A stretch of DNA of 64,000 bases from contig CP067346.1 in assembly GCA_021561035.1 (NCBI GenBank), forward strand, positions 1,457,001 to 1,521,000, in the 5' to 3' direction. Below the pieces are notes generated by a model, which made no database searches, had not been told where the DNA came from, and worked only from the letters and a program-made list of their open reading frames with translations. Made by a program: the position numbers and the translations under genes. The first letter of the stretch is position 1; every line of letters starts with the position of its first letter. This stretch comes from Clostridioides sp. ES-S-0054-01 (GTDB taxonomy: Bacteria > Bacillota > Clostridia > Peptostreptococcales > Peptostreptococcaceae). Positions 8,751 through 17,440 of the stretch are shown in pieces.

Positions 8751-9428
8751 ATGGAAATTTTAAGAGTAGAAAATCTAACTAAAAGTTATGGTAAAAATGA
8801 AACAAAAGTTGATGCTATAAAAAATGTAAGTTTATCAATTGAAAAAGGTGAGTTTATATCAATAACAGGACCAAGTGGAAGTGGTAAAAGTACATTATTA
8901 CATTTGCTAGGAGGAGTTGACAGACCAACTAGCGGTAAGGTTTATATAAATGATGTTGATATATATAATTTAAAAACTAAAGATTTAGCAATATTTAGAA
9001 GAAGAAATATAGGTCTTATATATCAATTTTATAACTTAATTCCAGTTTTAAATGTAAAGGAAAACATATTGCTTCCAGCAGAACTTGACAATAGAGATAT
9101 TGACAAAGAATATTTAAATGATTTAATGAAAACATTAGGTCTAAATGATAGAGAAAAACATCTTCCAAACCAATTATCAGGGGGACAGCAACAAAGAACT
9201 TCTATAGGACGTGCTTTGATTAATAGACCTTCTATAGTATTAGCAGATGAGCCAACAGGTAATTTAGATAGTAAAAATTCAAAAGAAATACTAGAATTAT
9301 TAAAACTGTCAGTAAAGAAATACAATCAGACTCTAATAATGATAACTCATGACAAAAACATAGCACTTCAGGCCGATAGAATTATAGGTATAGAAGATGG
9401 AATTATAAAAAGTGATGAGGTGATGTAG
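8751..9428 (+). CDS. ABC transporter ATP-binding protein, MacB/LolD-like
   Basis: A 225-residue ATPase with Walker A GPSGSGKST, Q-loop YQFYNLIPVLNV, signature LSGGQQQR, Walker B VLADEPTGNLD and switch His in MITHD. These are typical of ATPases paired with FtsX-type permeases. The ATG at 8751 is preceded by GGAGGTAG; the upstream TTG is rejected. Its stop codon directly abuts the permease ATG. It sits in a kinase-regulator-ABC operon that points to peptide or bacitracin-type stress response; the actual inducer is not readable. Confidence 0.92.
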   Translation: MEILRVENLTKSYGKNETKVDAIKNVSLSIEKGEFISITGPSGSGKSTLLHLLGGVDRPTSGKVYINDVDIYNLKTKDLAIFRRRNIGLIYQFYNLIPVLNVKENILLPAELDNRDIDKEYLNDLMKTLGLNDREKHLPNQLSGGQQQRTSIGRALINRPSIVLADEPTGNLDSKNSKEILELLKLSVKKYNQTLIMITHDKNIALQADRIIGIEDGIIKSDEVM

Positions 9429-11987
9429 ATGAATTTATATACATCATTAACTATTAGATATTTAAAACAAAATAAAAGAGGAACTATTGTAACTATAATT
9501 GGGATAATACTTTCAACAGCTTTAATTTGTGGTATAGGAAATATATTTGAAAGTTTCATGGATTATCAAGTAAGAGAAACTATAAAGAATGATGGAAGTT
9601 TTCATGTTACATTCCATGATGTAAACAAAAAGGATATAGAATATGTAACAAAATCAGCTGAAATAGAAAAACATGCATTTAGTAAACAAATTGGATATTC
9701 TAAATTGGAAAATAGTGAAAATGGTATATTAAGTATAAAACAGTATGATAAAAATGCCATGGAGGGATATCAAATTTCTGTAAAAGAAGGTAGATTGCCA
9801 TCTAAGGTTGGAGAAATTGTTCTAAGTGAAAATGTTATTAATCTTATGGATGATAAATTAAAAATAGGAGACGAAATAATCTTAAAAGTAGGAGACATGT
9901 TTGACTCAAATAAGAAAAAGGTTGATAACATGGTATTTCATGAGGGTGATTATATAGCAAATGAAAAGGATAGAACTTTTAAACTTGTTGGTATAATTAA
10001 AAAGCCCGGATTTGAGCTTTATGATGAGATTACAACTGCTATAACTTACTTTAATCTGCTTGATTACAAAGGAACAATGAACATCTCAGTAACAGTAAAA
10101 AATCCTAAAGATGTGTATAAAATAAGTAAAAAAATAAGCAAAAACATATATCCAAATAAAGATGAAGAATCAATTTCTGATATGGTAAAATACAATGAAC
10201 ATTTATTAAGATTACAAGGGGCTAGTAAGTATGCAAACATAAATAGCTCTATAAAATCTATAATTTCAGTAGTAACTATTTTAGTAATTATATGTACTAT
10301 TGCTACAGTATATAATTCTTTTAGTATTTCTATAACTGAACGAAAAAAACAGTTTGGAATATTAAATTCTATAGGTGCTACATCAAGCCAAATTAAAAAG
10401 TTGGTCTTAATAGAAGGTATTATAATTAGTTTAATTGGAATACCAATAGGGCTAATACCTGGAACAATAGCTATAGACTTATTATTTAAAATTATAAATA
10501 AGTATTTTACAAAATCGATTGTTACACAAATGAGTTTACAAATAGTGTATAACCCAATAATAATTATTGCTAGTATAATAATAGTTTTGTTTACAATATT
10601 TATATCAATTCTATTACCTGCAATAGCAGCTTCTAATATTTCTCCACTCGATATAATTAAAAACAGTGGAGAATATAAGGTGAGAAAAGTTAAAGACTCA
10701 AAGCTTATTAAAATGATTTTTAAGACTGAAGGAGTACTTGCATATAAAAATATGAGAAGAAATAGAAAAAAATTCATAGTGACTCTTTTTTCTTTAATGA
10801 TAAGTATAATAATATTTGTATCTTTTAGTGGATTTACGTTACTTTTGCTAAAAGGTGAAGAAATTAGAAATTCTCAAAAAAACTATGATTTATATTTAAC
10901 TGCAAAGGGTACAGCTAGACCTGTTGATGATGTTATAAGTACACTACAGGATATTCCTGGAATAAAAAACTTTGAATTAGCAACAGGTCAGTATATATCT
11001 ATAAAAGTAAGTGAAAATAAAATAAATAAATCCAATGAAGATTTAATTAAGGAGTATTATGAACAGCATAAGAATGGAGATAGTTATGAATACGACTTTA
11101 TCAATAATGAATTAGAATTTCCAGGAGAGTTTGCAATAAAAAATAAAACAAATAATTTAATAAAAGGTTCTTTTGATAAGGAAAAAGCAATTAAAGAAAA
11201 TGGTGTGATATTAGTTAGAAAAAGTTACTTTGAATCTAGAGGTAAGAAAGGTATAGTGGAGTTAACTAATTACAAAGTTGGAGATACAGTAAATTGTGAA
11301 TATCTGGATGATAATGGTTCAAGTAAAAAAATGAAGATTAAAATTCTTGCAATAACCGATGAAGAACGTCTAGGAATGGGCTATCAAAATATGGGCTTGC
11401 AATTTATAACTTATGATGAAGTTGCTAAAAATTTAGGTTTAAAATTAAATAGAAGTCTTATATTTATTGATTCAGGAGGAGACGTTCAGACTAAGAAGAA
11501 AGTAGAATCTTTAGCCGATAAAAATAATTTTAACTTCCATGATGAAAGTGCAGGAGGTGAAGAAGAAAAACAAAATCTAAAGGTTATCAAAATATTTGTA
11601 TATGGTTTTATAGCAGTTATATCTCTAGTAAGTGTTACAAATATACTAAATACAGTAAGTACAAGTATAAACCTAAGAAAAAGAGAACTTGCGATAATAC
11701 AATCTATAGGGGTTACTCCTAAAGGATTTAGAAAAATGATATATTTAGAAAGTTTTATATATGGTATACTGTCATTGTTGTTTGGGATACCAATTAGTAT
11801 TGGTATAACTCTAATTATGAATAAACTTATTTCAGGTGTGATTGAGTTCTCTCCTGTTATACCTTGGACAGCAATAGCCATATGCATAATAAGTATTTTT
11901 ATAATAACTTTTATAGCAGCTTATATACCAATGAGTAAATTGAATAAAGAAAATATCATAGATAATATAAGAAGAGAAAGTATATAA
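9429..11987 (+). CDS. Large FtsX-type ABC transporter permease
   Basis: An 852-residue permease. It has one N-terminal helix, an extracytoplasmic domain of about 230 residues, three helices of an FtsX module (about 275-400), a second helix near 450, a second large external domain (about 470-710), and a final three-helix FtsX module (about 715-850). The repeated FGILNSIGATSSQIKKL and LAIIQSIGVTPKGFRKM show the internal duplication. The gene starts on the base after the ATPase stop. Permeases of this layout handle antimicrobial peptides or lipoproteins; the substrate here is unknown. Confidence 0.9.
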   Translation: MNLYTSLTIRYLKQNKRGTIVTIIGIILSTALICGIGNIFESFMDYQVRETIKNDGSFHVTFHDVNKKDIEYVTKSAEIEKHAFSKQIGYSKLENSENGILSIKQYDKNAMEGYQISVKEGRLPSKVGEIVLSENVINLMDDKLKIGDEIILKVGDMFDSNKKKVDNMVFHEGDYIANEKDRTFKLVGIIKKPGFELYDEITTAITYFNLLDYKGTMNISVTVKNPKDVYKISKKISKNIYPNKDEESISDMVKYNEHLLRLQGASKYANINSSIKSIISVVTILVIICTIATVYNSFSISITERKKQFGILNSIGATSSQIKKLVLIEGIIISLIGIPIGLIPGTIAIDLLFKIINKYFTKSIVTQMSLQIVYNPIIIIASIIIVLFTIFISILLPAIAASNISPLDIIKNSGEYKVRKVKDSKLIKMIFKTEGVLAYKNMRRNRKKFIVTLFSLMISIIIFVSFSGFTLLLLKGEEIRNSQKNYDLYLTAKGTARPVDDVISTLQDIPGIKNFELATGQYISIKVSENKINKSNEDLIKEYYEQHKNGDSYEYDFINNELEFPGEFAIKNKTNNLIKGSFDKEKAIKENGVILVRKSYFESRGKKGIVELTNYKVGDTVNCEYLDDNGSSKKMKIKILAITDEERLGMGYQNMGLQFITYDEVAKNLGLKLNRSLIFIDSGGDVQTKKKVESLADKNNFNFHDESAGGEEEKQNLKVIKIFVYGFIAVISLVSVTNILNTVSTSINLRKRELAIIQSIGVTPKGFRKMIYLESFIYGILSLLFGIPISIGITLIMNKLISGVIEFSPVIPWTAIAICIISIFIITFIAAYIPMSKLNKENIIDNIRRESI

Positions 11988-12017
11988 AAGTAATTTTTAA
12001 TTATATAAAATATTATT

Positions 12018-12070
12018 AAAATCGTTTAATTGGTATAAACTATTATTATACTAATTAAGCGATTTTTTAT
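12018..12070 (+). terminator. Terminator of the two-component/ABC operon
   Basis: AAAATCGTTTAATTGGTATAA pairs imperfectly with TTATACTAATTAAGCGATTTT and runs into TTTTTT. Confidence 0.8.
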
Positions 12071-12214
12071 TTATATAAGAAATCTAATAAAGAAATCATT
12101 AGAGGTATTTAATTATTTAGAAAGAATTGGTATTATATAAAGTAAGGGTTTAGATAAAGTGCTTATAAATAAGGACAAATATCTAATTTTATTGGAAAAC
12201 AAAAGAAAAAGAAG

Positions 12215-13489
12215 GTGATTACTATTTCTCATATAACTGCTAAGAACATGTATAAAAGTTTAGAGGAAAGAATAAATAAGTTTCCACAAGGTGCTCCACC
12301 ATCAGATACATTATACAAAATACTAAATGTACTATATACAGAACAAGAGGCAAAATTAGTGGCTCAGCTACCAATAAAGCCTTTTAGAGTAAAAACAGCA
12401 GCTAAAATTTGGAGTGTAAGTGAAAGTGAAGCATATAGAGTATTGGATAAACTTGCCAGTAAGGCTCTAATACTAGATATAGAAGATAAAAAAGGTAAGA
12501 AATATATAATGCCTCCCCCAATGGCTGGCTTTTTTGAGTTTGCCATGATGAGAACAAGACATGATATAGACCAAAAACTTTTAGCAGAACTTTACTATCA
12601 ATATATGAATGTAGAAGAAGATTTTATCAAAGATTTATTTTATTCAACGGAAACAAAGCTTGGAAGAGTGTATGTTCAAGAGGAAGTTTTGACTAATGAT
12701 AATGAAGTTAGCATTTTAGATTACGAAAGAGCTACTCATATAATTGATGAAGCAACTCATATAGGTGTAAGTATGTGTTATTGTAGACATAGAATGCAAC
12801 ATGTTGGAAAAGCTTGTGATGCTCCTATGGATATATGTATGACATTTGACAATGTAGCAAATTCTTTAATAAATAATAAATTTGCAAGACGTATAGATAA
12901 AATAGAATGTAAAGAACTACTTCATCAAGCATATGAGCATAATTTAGTTCAATGTGGAGAAAATGTTAGAAAAGGAGTTACATTTATATGTAATTGTTGT
13001 GGATGTTGTTGTGAGGCATTAGTATCAGCTAAAAGATTTGGAAATCTTCATCCAGTACAGACAACCAGCTTTATACCAAATATAAACCATGAAAGTTGTG
13101 TAAAATGTGGTAAATGTATATCTGCATGTCCAATAGATGCGATAAGCAAGGTCAAGGAAAATGATAAAGAATATATAAAAATTGATGAGGATAGGTGCCT
13201 AGGCTGTGGAGTTTGCGTTAGAAATTGCCATAAAAATAGTATTATGTTATTAAAAAGAGATGAAAAGATAATAACTCCAGCAAACTCAGTACATAGAGCA
13301 GTTCTAATGGCAATTGAAAAAGGGCAATTACAAAATCTAATTTTTGATAATAATGCCCTAGCAAGTCATAGAGCTATGGGAGCTATACTATCAGCTATAT
13401 TAAAGCTTGAACCAGCTAAAAAGGTTTTAGCTAGCAAACAATTAAAGTCAGTATATTTAGATAAATTATTAAGTATGAATGATAAATAG
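12215..13489 (+). CDS. Winged-helix plus dicluster ferredoxin domain protein
   Basis: This protein (about 424 residues) has three parts. Residues about 45-95 look like a winged helix (FRVKTAAKIWSVSESEAYRVL). A Cys-rich middle contains CYCRHRMQHVGKAC and the dense CNCCGCCC at 259-266. The C-terminus has two [4Fe-4S] motifs with Cys 295/298/301/305 and 328/331/334/338. This arrangement occurs in anaerobe proteins annotated as 4Fe-4S binding, with no firm function. The start is uncertain: GTG at 12215 abuts the AAGAAGG site, and a rarer ATT a few codons on would be better spaced. It is monocistronic. Confidence 0.75.
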   Translation: MITISHITAKNMYKSLEERINKFPQGAPPSDTLYKILNVLYTEQEAKLVAQLPIKPFRVKTAAKIWSVSESEAYRVLDKLASKALILDIEDKKGKKYIMPPPMAGFFEFAMMRTRHDIDQKLLAELYYQYMNVEEDFIKDLFYSTETKLGRVYVQEEVLTNDNEVSILDYERATHIIDEATHIGVSMCYCRHRMQHVGKACDAPMDICMTFDNVANSLINNKFARRIDKIECKELLHQAYEHNLVQCGENVRKGVTFICNCCGCCCEALVSAKRFGNLHPVQTTSFIPNINHESCVKCGKCISACPIDAISKVKENDKEYIKIDEDRCLGCGVCVRNCHKNSIMLLKRDEKIITPANSVHRAVLMAIEKGQLQNLIFDNNALASHRAMGAILSAILKLEPAKKVLASKQLKSVYLDKLLSMNDK

Positions 13490-13600
13490 ATACTAACTTA
13501 AAGACAGGAAAAATTTTTAGATTTATCCATATATTAAGATGCTTATCATGCAGTATCTAAATTTAATTTTTATACGTATAAAGTTTATAACTGAAATAAA

Positions 13601-13645
13601 AAAGGACTGTATTCAATTAATATTACTTGAATACAGTCTTTCTTA
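13601..13645. terminator. Bidirectional terminator between ferredoxin gene and cwp20
   Basis: AAAGGACTGTATTCAA pairs with TTGAATACAGTCTTT, with A/T runs flanking both sides. Confidence 0.88.
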
Positions 13646-13650
13646 GTATA

Positions 13651-16600
13651 TTAAGCTATTTCCTTTATTTGCTTAAATGAATTCTCATTTCCATTTCCAC
13701 CAATCTGTGTTACAGTTTTAAATCTCATAGTTTTAAATAGTTCTTTTTGATTATAATCTAGTAAGTTTCCTACTAATATTACAGGAGACTTAGTTCTTCC
13801 AGCTAAAACTCCAACAGATAACCCATCTATTAAATCATCTTGTTTATTGATTCCATTTTTAGCAACATATAGGTTGTCTATCTTAGAATCTTTATAAAAT
13901 TCTTTTATTACCTTTGCATTAGTTTCATTTCTAGTACTACCTGATATTCTTTGTGGGTTTTGAAGTTTACTTTCTATATTTTTAGAAACTGTGTATTCTC
14001 CACCAATCACATAAGATTTATCGATTTTTTTGTTTTTAAATAAGTTATTTATTTCAGCTATATTGCTATTTTCATTAGTAAGTATTATAGGCATATCATT
14101 TTGAGCTGATACAGCTCCAATGCTTACTGCATCGGCTAATCCTTTTTCACCATTAACTACTGAAATCTTTGATATATTACTAATACTGTCCAATTCTTTA
14201 GCAATATTCATAGAAGTTTGATATCTATCGTTTCCTGAAATTCTAGATACAGAAATATTATTTGACTTTATAGTATCTAGGGATTTTTCATTTACAGAAG
14301 CTTCTCCACCAATTACATATACATTTTTAACTTTTAATCTCTTTAATTCAGCTAAAGTTTTTTCATTTATTTGAGAGCTTCCAGTTAATAATATAGGCGC
14401 ATTTTTCTTATATGCAAGTGGTGTTGCGGCTAAAGCATCTGCAATTGCTGAGTCGTTTATTAAAACTGCATTTTCAGCATTTTCCCAACCTGCTTGACTT
14501 ATCTTAATAGAAGTTTCATATCTATCAGTTCCTGTAAGTGTACTTGCATTTACTTCATCTTGATACATAACTTCAAATCTAGCATTTGGGCTTCCTAAGA
14601 AAACAATTACGCCTCCTTTTGGCAATCTAACTCTATTGTTCTTTGTAACTAAAGAGTAGTTTACAGGAACTCCTTTAGCATCATAAACAGCAAAAGATGA
14701 ATTTTGAGGAAGATTAACTTCTATTTTTTTATTTGCTATATCATCACCGATTTTATACCATTTTGCATAACCTTTTGAATCTATTTGGAATGTAAAAGAG
14801 TTTTCTGATGGTAAATTAGTAATAGAATCTTCACTTACATATGTTTGTGTAGCAAAAGTTAAGTATTCTGTATCATTTTCCTTATATATTTTAATATCAC
14901 CTAAATCACGACCTATTGAACCAGGGATTTCTATAAAAGCATTTGAATTGTTCTCATCTACTATTTTAGTATTAACTAAGTAACCTGGAGTACTATCATG
15001 GATATAAAAAGATGCTTTTACAGAACCAAACATATAGCTCTGTGAAGAATACTTTTCATCTATTAGATAATAGCCCTTACCATTCCTTTTTTTCCAGCTT
15101 TCTTTAACAGTATCTGATATATTGTTAGAATCTAGTTTTTGGGCTGCATAATTTATACTTGCAGTTTGACCTAATCCAGGCAGATTATCATAAGAGCTTA
15201 GGTGTAAATATGTAATATTATTTTTTTCTTTTACAAATTTCAGGCAACTATTACCTTTTTCAGATAAAAATCTATCCTGTCCTATATATACGTATTTATC
15301 TTCAGGTCCATTTTCTACATAAGGAGAAGATATTGTTAAAGTGCCATTATCATTAACATCAACTTTTAGTATGCTTGAAGAAGCATAAAGACCGCTATTT
15401 TCCTTTAAATAGCTTGGCATTTTAACTTGTTGAGGTTTACTAAATGTTTTATCTGGTTTTATTTCCTTAATTCTACCCTTTTCTTTTAATGCAGATAGTA
15501 AAATTTCTTGTCCAATTACTTCATTATGTGTACTAACTCCACCAGAAGAAATAACTGCAACTGCCATATTTTCATCTGGGAGTACCGTAAGATTGCTGTG
15601 GAATAGTAAAGAATCTCCACCTTTTGTAAGTGCTTTTAAATTATATTGATTAAATGGATAAGTATTGACTGAGTCCCATCCTAAACCATATCCTAGAATA
15701 GAATCTTCACCTTCAGGCCATAGACCATTTAAGTATTCTTTGTTTTCCATGGCTTTTACTGAAGAAGGGGAAAGAATTCCATTTGATTTTCTCATAAATG
15801 TTTGTGCAAATGTACATAGATTTTCTGCACTTGAATATAAACCACCTGCACCTATAGTATTTAAGTTATCTCGTGGTACGGCATCTTCAAAATAAGGTAC
15901 ATAGGCTTTTGCAAGCTTTGAATTATCAAAACTATTTTCTGGAGTTTTTGTATTTTGTAAGTTAAGTGGATTATTTATGTACTTGTCAATAAAGTTAGTA
16001 AATGTCATGCCAGATACTTTTTCTACTAAAATTTCAGCTAATGTAAATCCATCATTACAATAAACAGAAAAAGCCCCTGGCTTAGCTTTTAATCTTTGTT
16101 TCTTTAGTTCATCTAGGAAATTATCATGATTATAAGTGTCATTATCTTCTAATAAAATGGCGTTTTTATAACTACTTCCCATTAATCCTGATGAGTGATT
16201 TAACAACATTCTTGGAGTTATTTCTTTATATCTATCATCTGCCATTTTAAATTCAGGGATATAATTTACAACAGGAGTATCTAATTTTACTTTTCCCTCT
16301 TCTACTAACTTCATAACAGCAGTAGTAGTAAACAGTTTACTGATAGATGCAATATTATACATGTTATCCTTAGTTAAATTTTTGTTATCTTGTCTACTGT
16401 AGACTCCACCATTACCAGAAATCTCAATTTTACCATTATCAATCAAAGCATATTGAGCATTTTCAACTCCGTATTTAGATAATAAAGTTTTAATTTTTTC
16501 TTTAGCAAGAGCTTTAGTTTTTGGATAAGATTCTGAATTTTTGCTGTAATCATTTAGCTTTATATCAGAACTTTGATATTTCTCGGAGTTATCTTTTGTA

Positions 16601-16695
16601 CTACTATCAGCAAAAGTAATATTTGGAGCAGTAGTAAATAACATACTAAGTACCAATGTGCTAGATAATAACCTAGAGAGTTTTTGCTTAAACAT
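13651..16695 (-). CDS. cwp20: Cell wall protein Cwp20: serine beta-lactamase/esterase-like domain with three CWB2 repeats
   Basis: The 1014-residue secreted protein begins with a signal peptide (about 1-29, ending FADSS). Residues about 60-410 form a class C beta-lactamase/penicillin-binding fold. The catalytic SxxK is SISK at 117-120 and the second motif is YCN at 212-214. A long middle region follows (about 430-720). The C-terminus has three CWB2 repeats starting near 733 (STLTGTDRYETSIKIS, SRISGNDRYQTSMNIA, QRISGSTRNETNAKV). CWB2 holds proteins to PSII polysaccharide in the C. difficile wall. AGAGGTAAT precedes the ATG. The enzymatic part could act on peptidoglycan, D-amino peptides or esters; activity is inferred. 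Confidence 0.93.
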   Translation of the reverse strand: MFKQKLSRLLSSTLVLSMLFTTAPNITFADSSTKDNSEKYQSSDIKLNDYSKNSESYPKTKALAKEKIKTLLSKYGVENAQYALIDNGKIEISGNGGVYSRQDNKNLTKDNMYNIASISKLFTTTAVMKLVEEGKVKLDTPVVNYIPEFKMADDRYKEITPRMLLNHSSGLMGSSYKNAILLEDNDTYNHDNFLDELKKQRLKAKPGAFSVYCNDGFTLAEILVEKVSGMTFTNFIDKYINNPLNLQNTKTPENSFDNSKLAKAYVPYFEDAVPRDNLNTIGAGGLYSSAENLCTFAQTFMRKSNGILSPSSVKAMENKEYLNGLWPEGEDSILGYGLGWDSVNTYPFNQYNLKALTKGGDSLLFHSNLTVLPDENMAVAVISSGGVSTHNEVIGQEILLSALKEKGRIKEIKPDKTFSKPQQVKMPSYLKENSGLYASSSILKVDVNDNGTLTISSPYVENGPEDKYVYIGQDRFLSEKGNSCLKFVKEKNNITYLHLSSYDNLPGLGQTASINYAAQKLDSNNISDTVKESWKKRNGKGYYLIDEKYSSQSYMFGSVKASFYIHDSTPGYLVNTKIVDENNSNAFIEIPGSIGRDLGDIKIYKENDTEYLTFATQTYVSEDSITNLPSENSFTFQIDSKGYAKWYKIGDDIANKKIEVNLPQNSSFAVYDAKGVPVNYSLVTKNNRVRLPKGGVIVFLGSPNARFEVMYQDEVNASTLTGTDRYETSIKISQAGWENAENAVLINDSAIADALAATPLAYKKNAPILLTGSSQINEKTLAELKRLKVKNVYVIGGEASVNEKSLDTIKSNNISVSRISGNDRYQTSMNIAKELDSISNISKISVVNGEKGLADAVSIGAVSAQNDMPIILTNENSNIAEINNLFKNKKIDKSYVIGGEYTVSKNIESKLQNPQRISGSTRNETNAKVIKEFYKDSKIDNLYVAKNGINKQDDLIDGLSVGVLAGRTKSPVILVGNLLDYNQKELFKTMRFKTVTQIGGNGNENSFKQIKEIA

Positions 16696-16840
16696 ATTAT
16701 ATTACCTCTTTTCTTTTAAAAATAAATTTATAATTAGCATAACATTCTTAATTATTTTAATCAACAGATTATTATCAACAAAAAAAGATTTTATTAAGTA
16801 TATCTTTTACATAGCTGAGAAAAATATAAAAAGAATATTT

Positions 16841-16866
16841 GTTGTTAGATGAAGAATAAAGGGTAT
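16841..16866 (+). promoter_or_regulatory. Possible SigmaB promoter of the rhodanese gene
   Basis: GTTGTT at 16841-16846, 14 bases, then GGGTAT at 16861-16866. The -10 fits SigmaB well but the -35 is one or two bases off. Confidence 0.35.
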
Positions 16867-16902
16867 AAGTAATATATAAATAAAATGGAGGAATCTTAGC
16901 AC

Positions 16903-17202
16903 ATGTACAAGAATATAAATAAGAATCAACTTAAAGAAATGATGAAAAATGAAAAGGATATTTTGTTATTGGATGTAAGAACTAAAGATGAATTTAGGGA
17001 ATATAAAATAGAAAATGCTATAAATATATCTTTACAAGAGTTAATCAACAATATAGATGAAATTTATGAATATAAAGATAAGAAAGTAGTAGTTTATTGC
17101 AGAAGTGGTCATAGAAGTGTTACTGCATGTAATTTATTGGCAGAAGAAGGTTTTGAGCATTTATATAATTTAAACTCAGGAATAATTGATTACATGAATT
17201 AA
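16903..17202 (+). CDS. Single-domain rhodanese-like protein
   Basis: A 99-residue stand-alone rhodanese domain. LLLDVRTKDEFREYKIENAINI is the conserved N-terminal part, and VVVYCRSGHRSVTACNLL holds the catalytic Cys in the CRSGHRS loop. The CxSGxRS loop with a six-residue turn fits sulfurtransferases that move sulfane sulfur from persulfides. GGAGGA lies upstream of the ATG. It is monocistronic and has its own terminator. Confidence 0.9.
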   Translation: MYKNINKNQLKEMMKNEKDILLLDVRTKDEFREYKIENAINISLQELINNIDEIYEYKDKKVVVYCRSGHRSVTACNLLAEEGFEHLYNLNSGIIDYMN

Positions 17203-17352
17203 ATAATGTAAGTTATATATTAATACTATGTATATCATTGTTTATTAAGTAGGAATATATCTAGATATTTATAAAATAAATTTAGGAAAGAACGAATTTT
17301 TTTTGTTTTTTTCCGTGATATACTTTATAGTAGATGCTAGTTTTTAATTTGG

Positions 17353-17386
17353 AAAAAGGTAGCAGCTAAAAAGCTGCTACCTTTTA
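17353..17386. terminator. Terminator after the rhodanese gene
   Basis: GGTAGCAGCT, loop AAAA, AGCTGCTACC, flanked by AAAAA and TTTT, so it works on both strands. Confidence 0.9.
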
Positions 17387-17440
17387 ATATGAACTTAGAA
17401 TATTAGTTTAAAAAATATATTTAAATACAGAATTAATTTT

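Noticed and set aside
10064..10777. 237-codon open frame on the minus strand inside the FtsX-type permease gene
   Set aside because: It lies opposite a clear permease, has no ribosome site, and its Ile/Leu/Phe-rich content comes from the complement of AT-rich codons.
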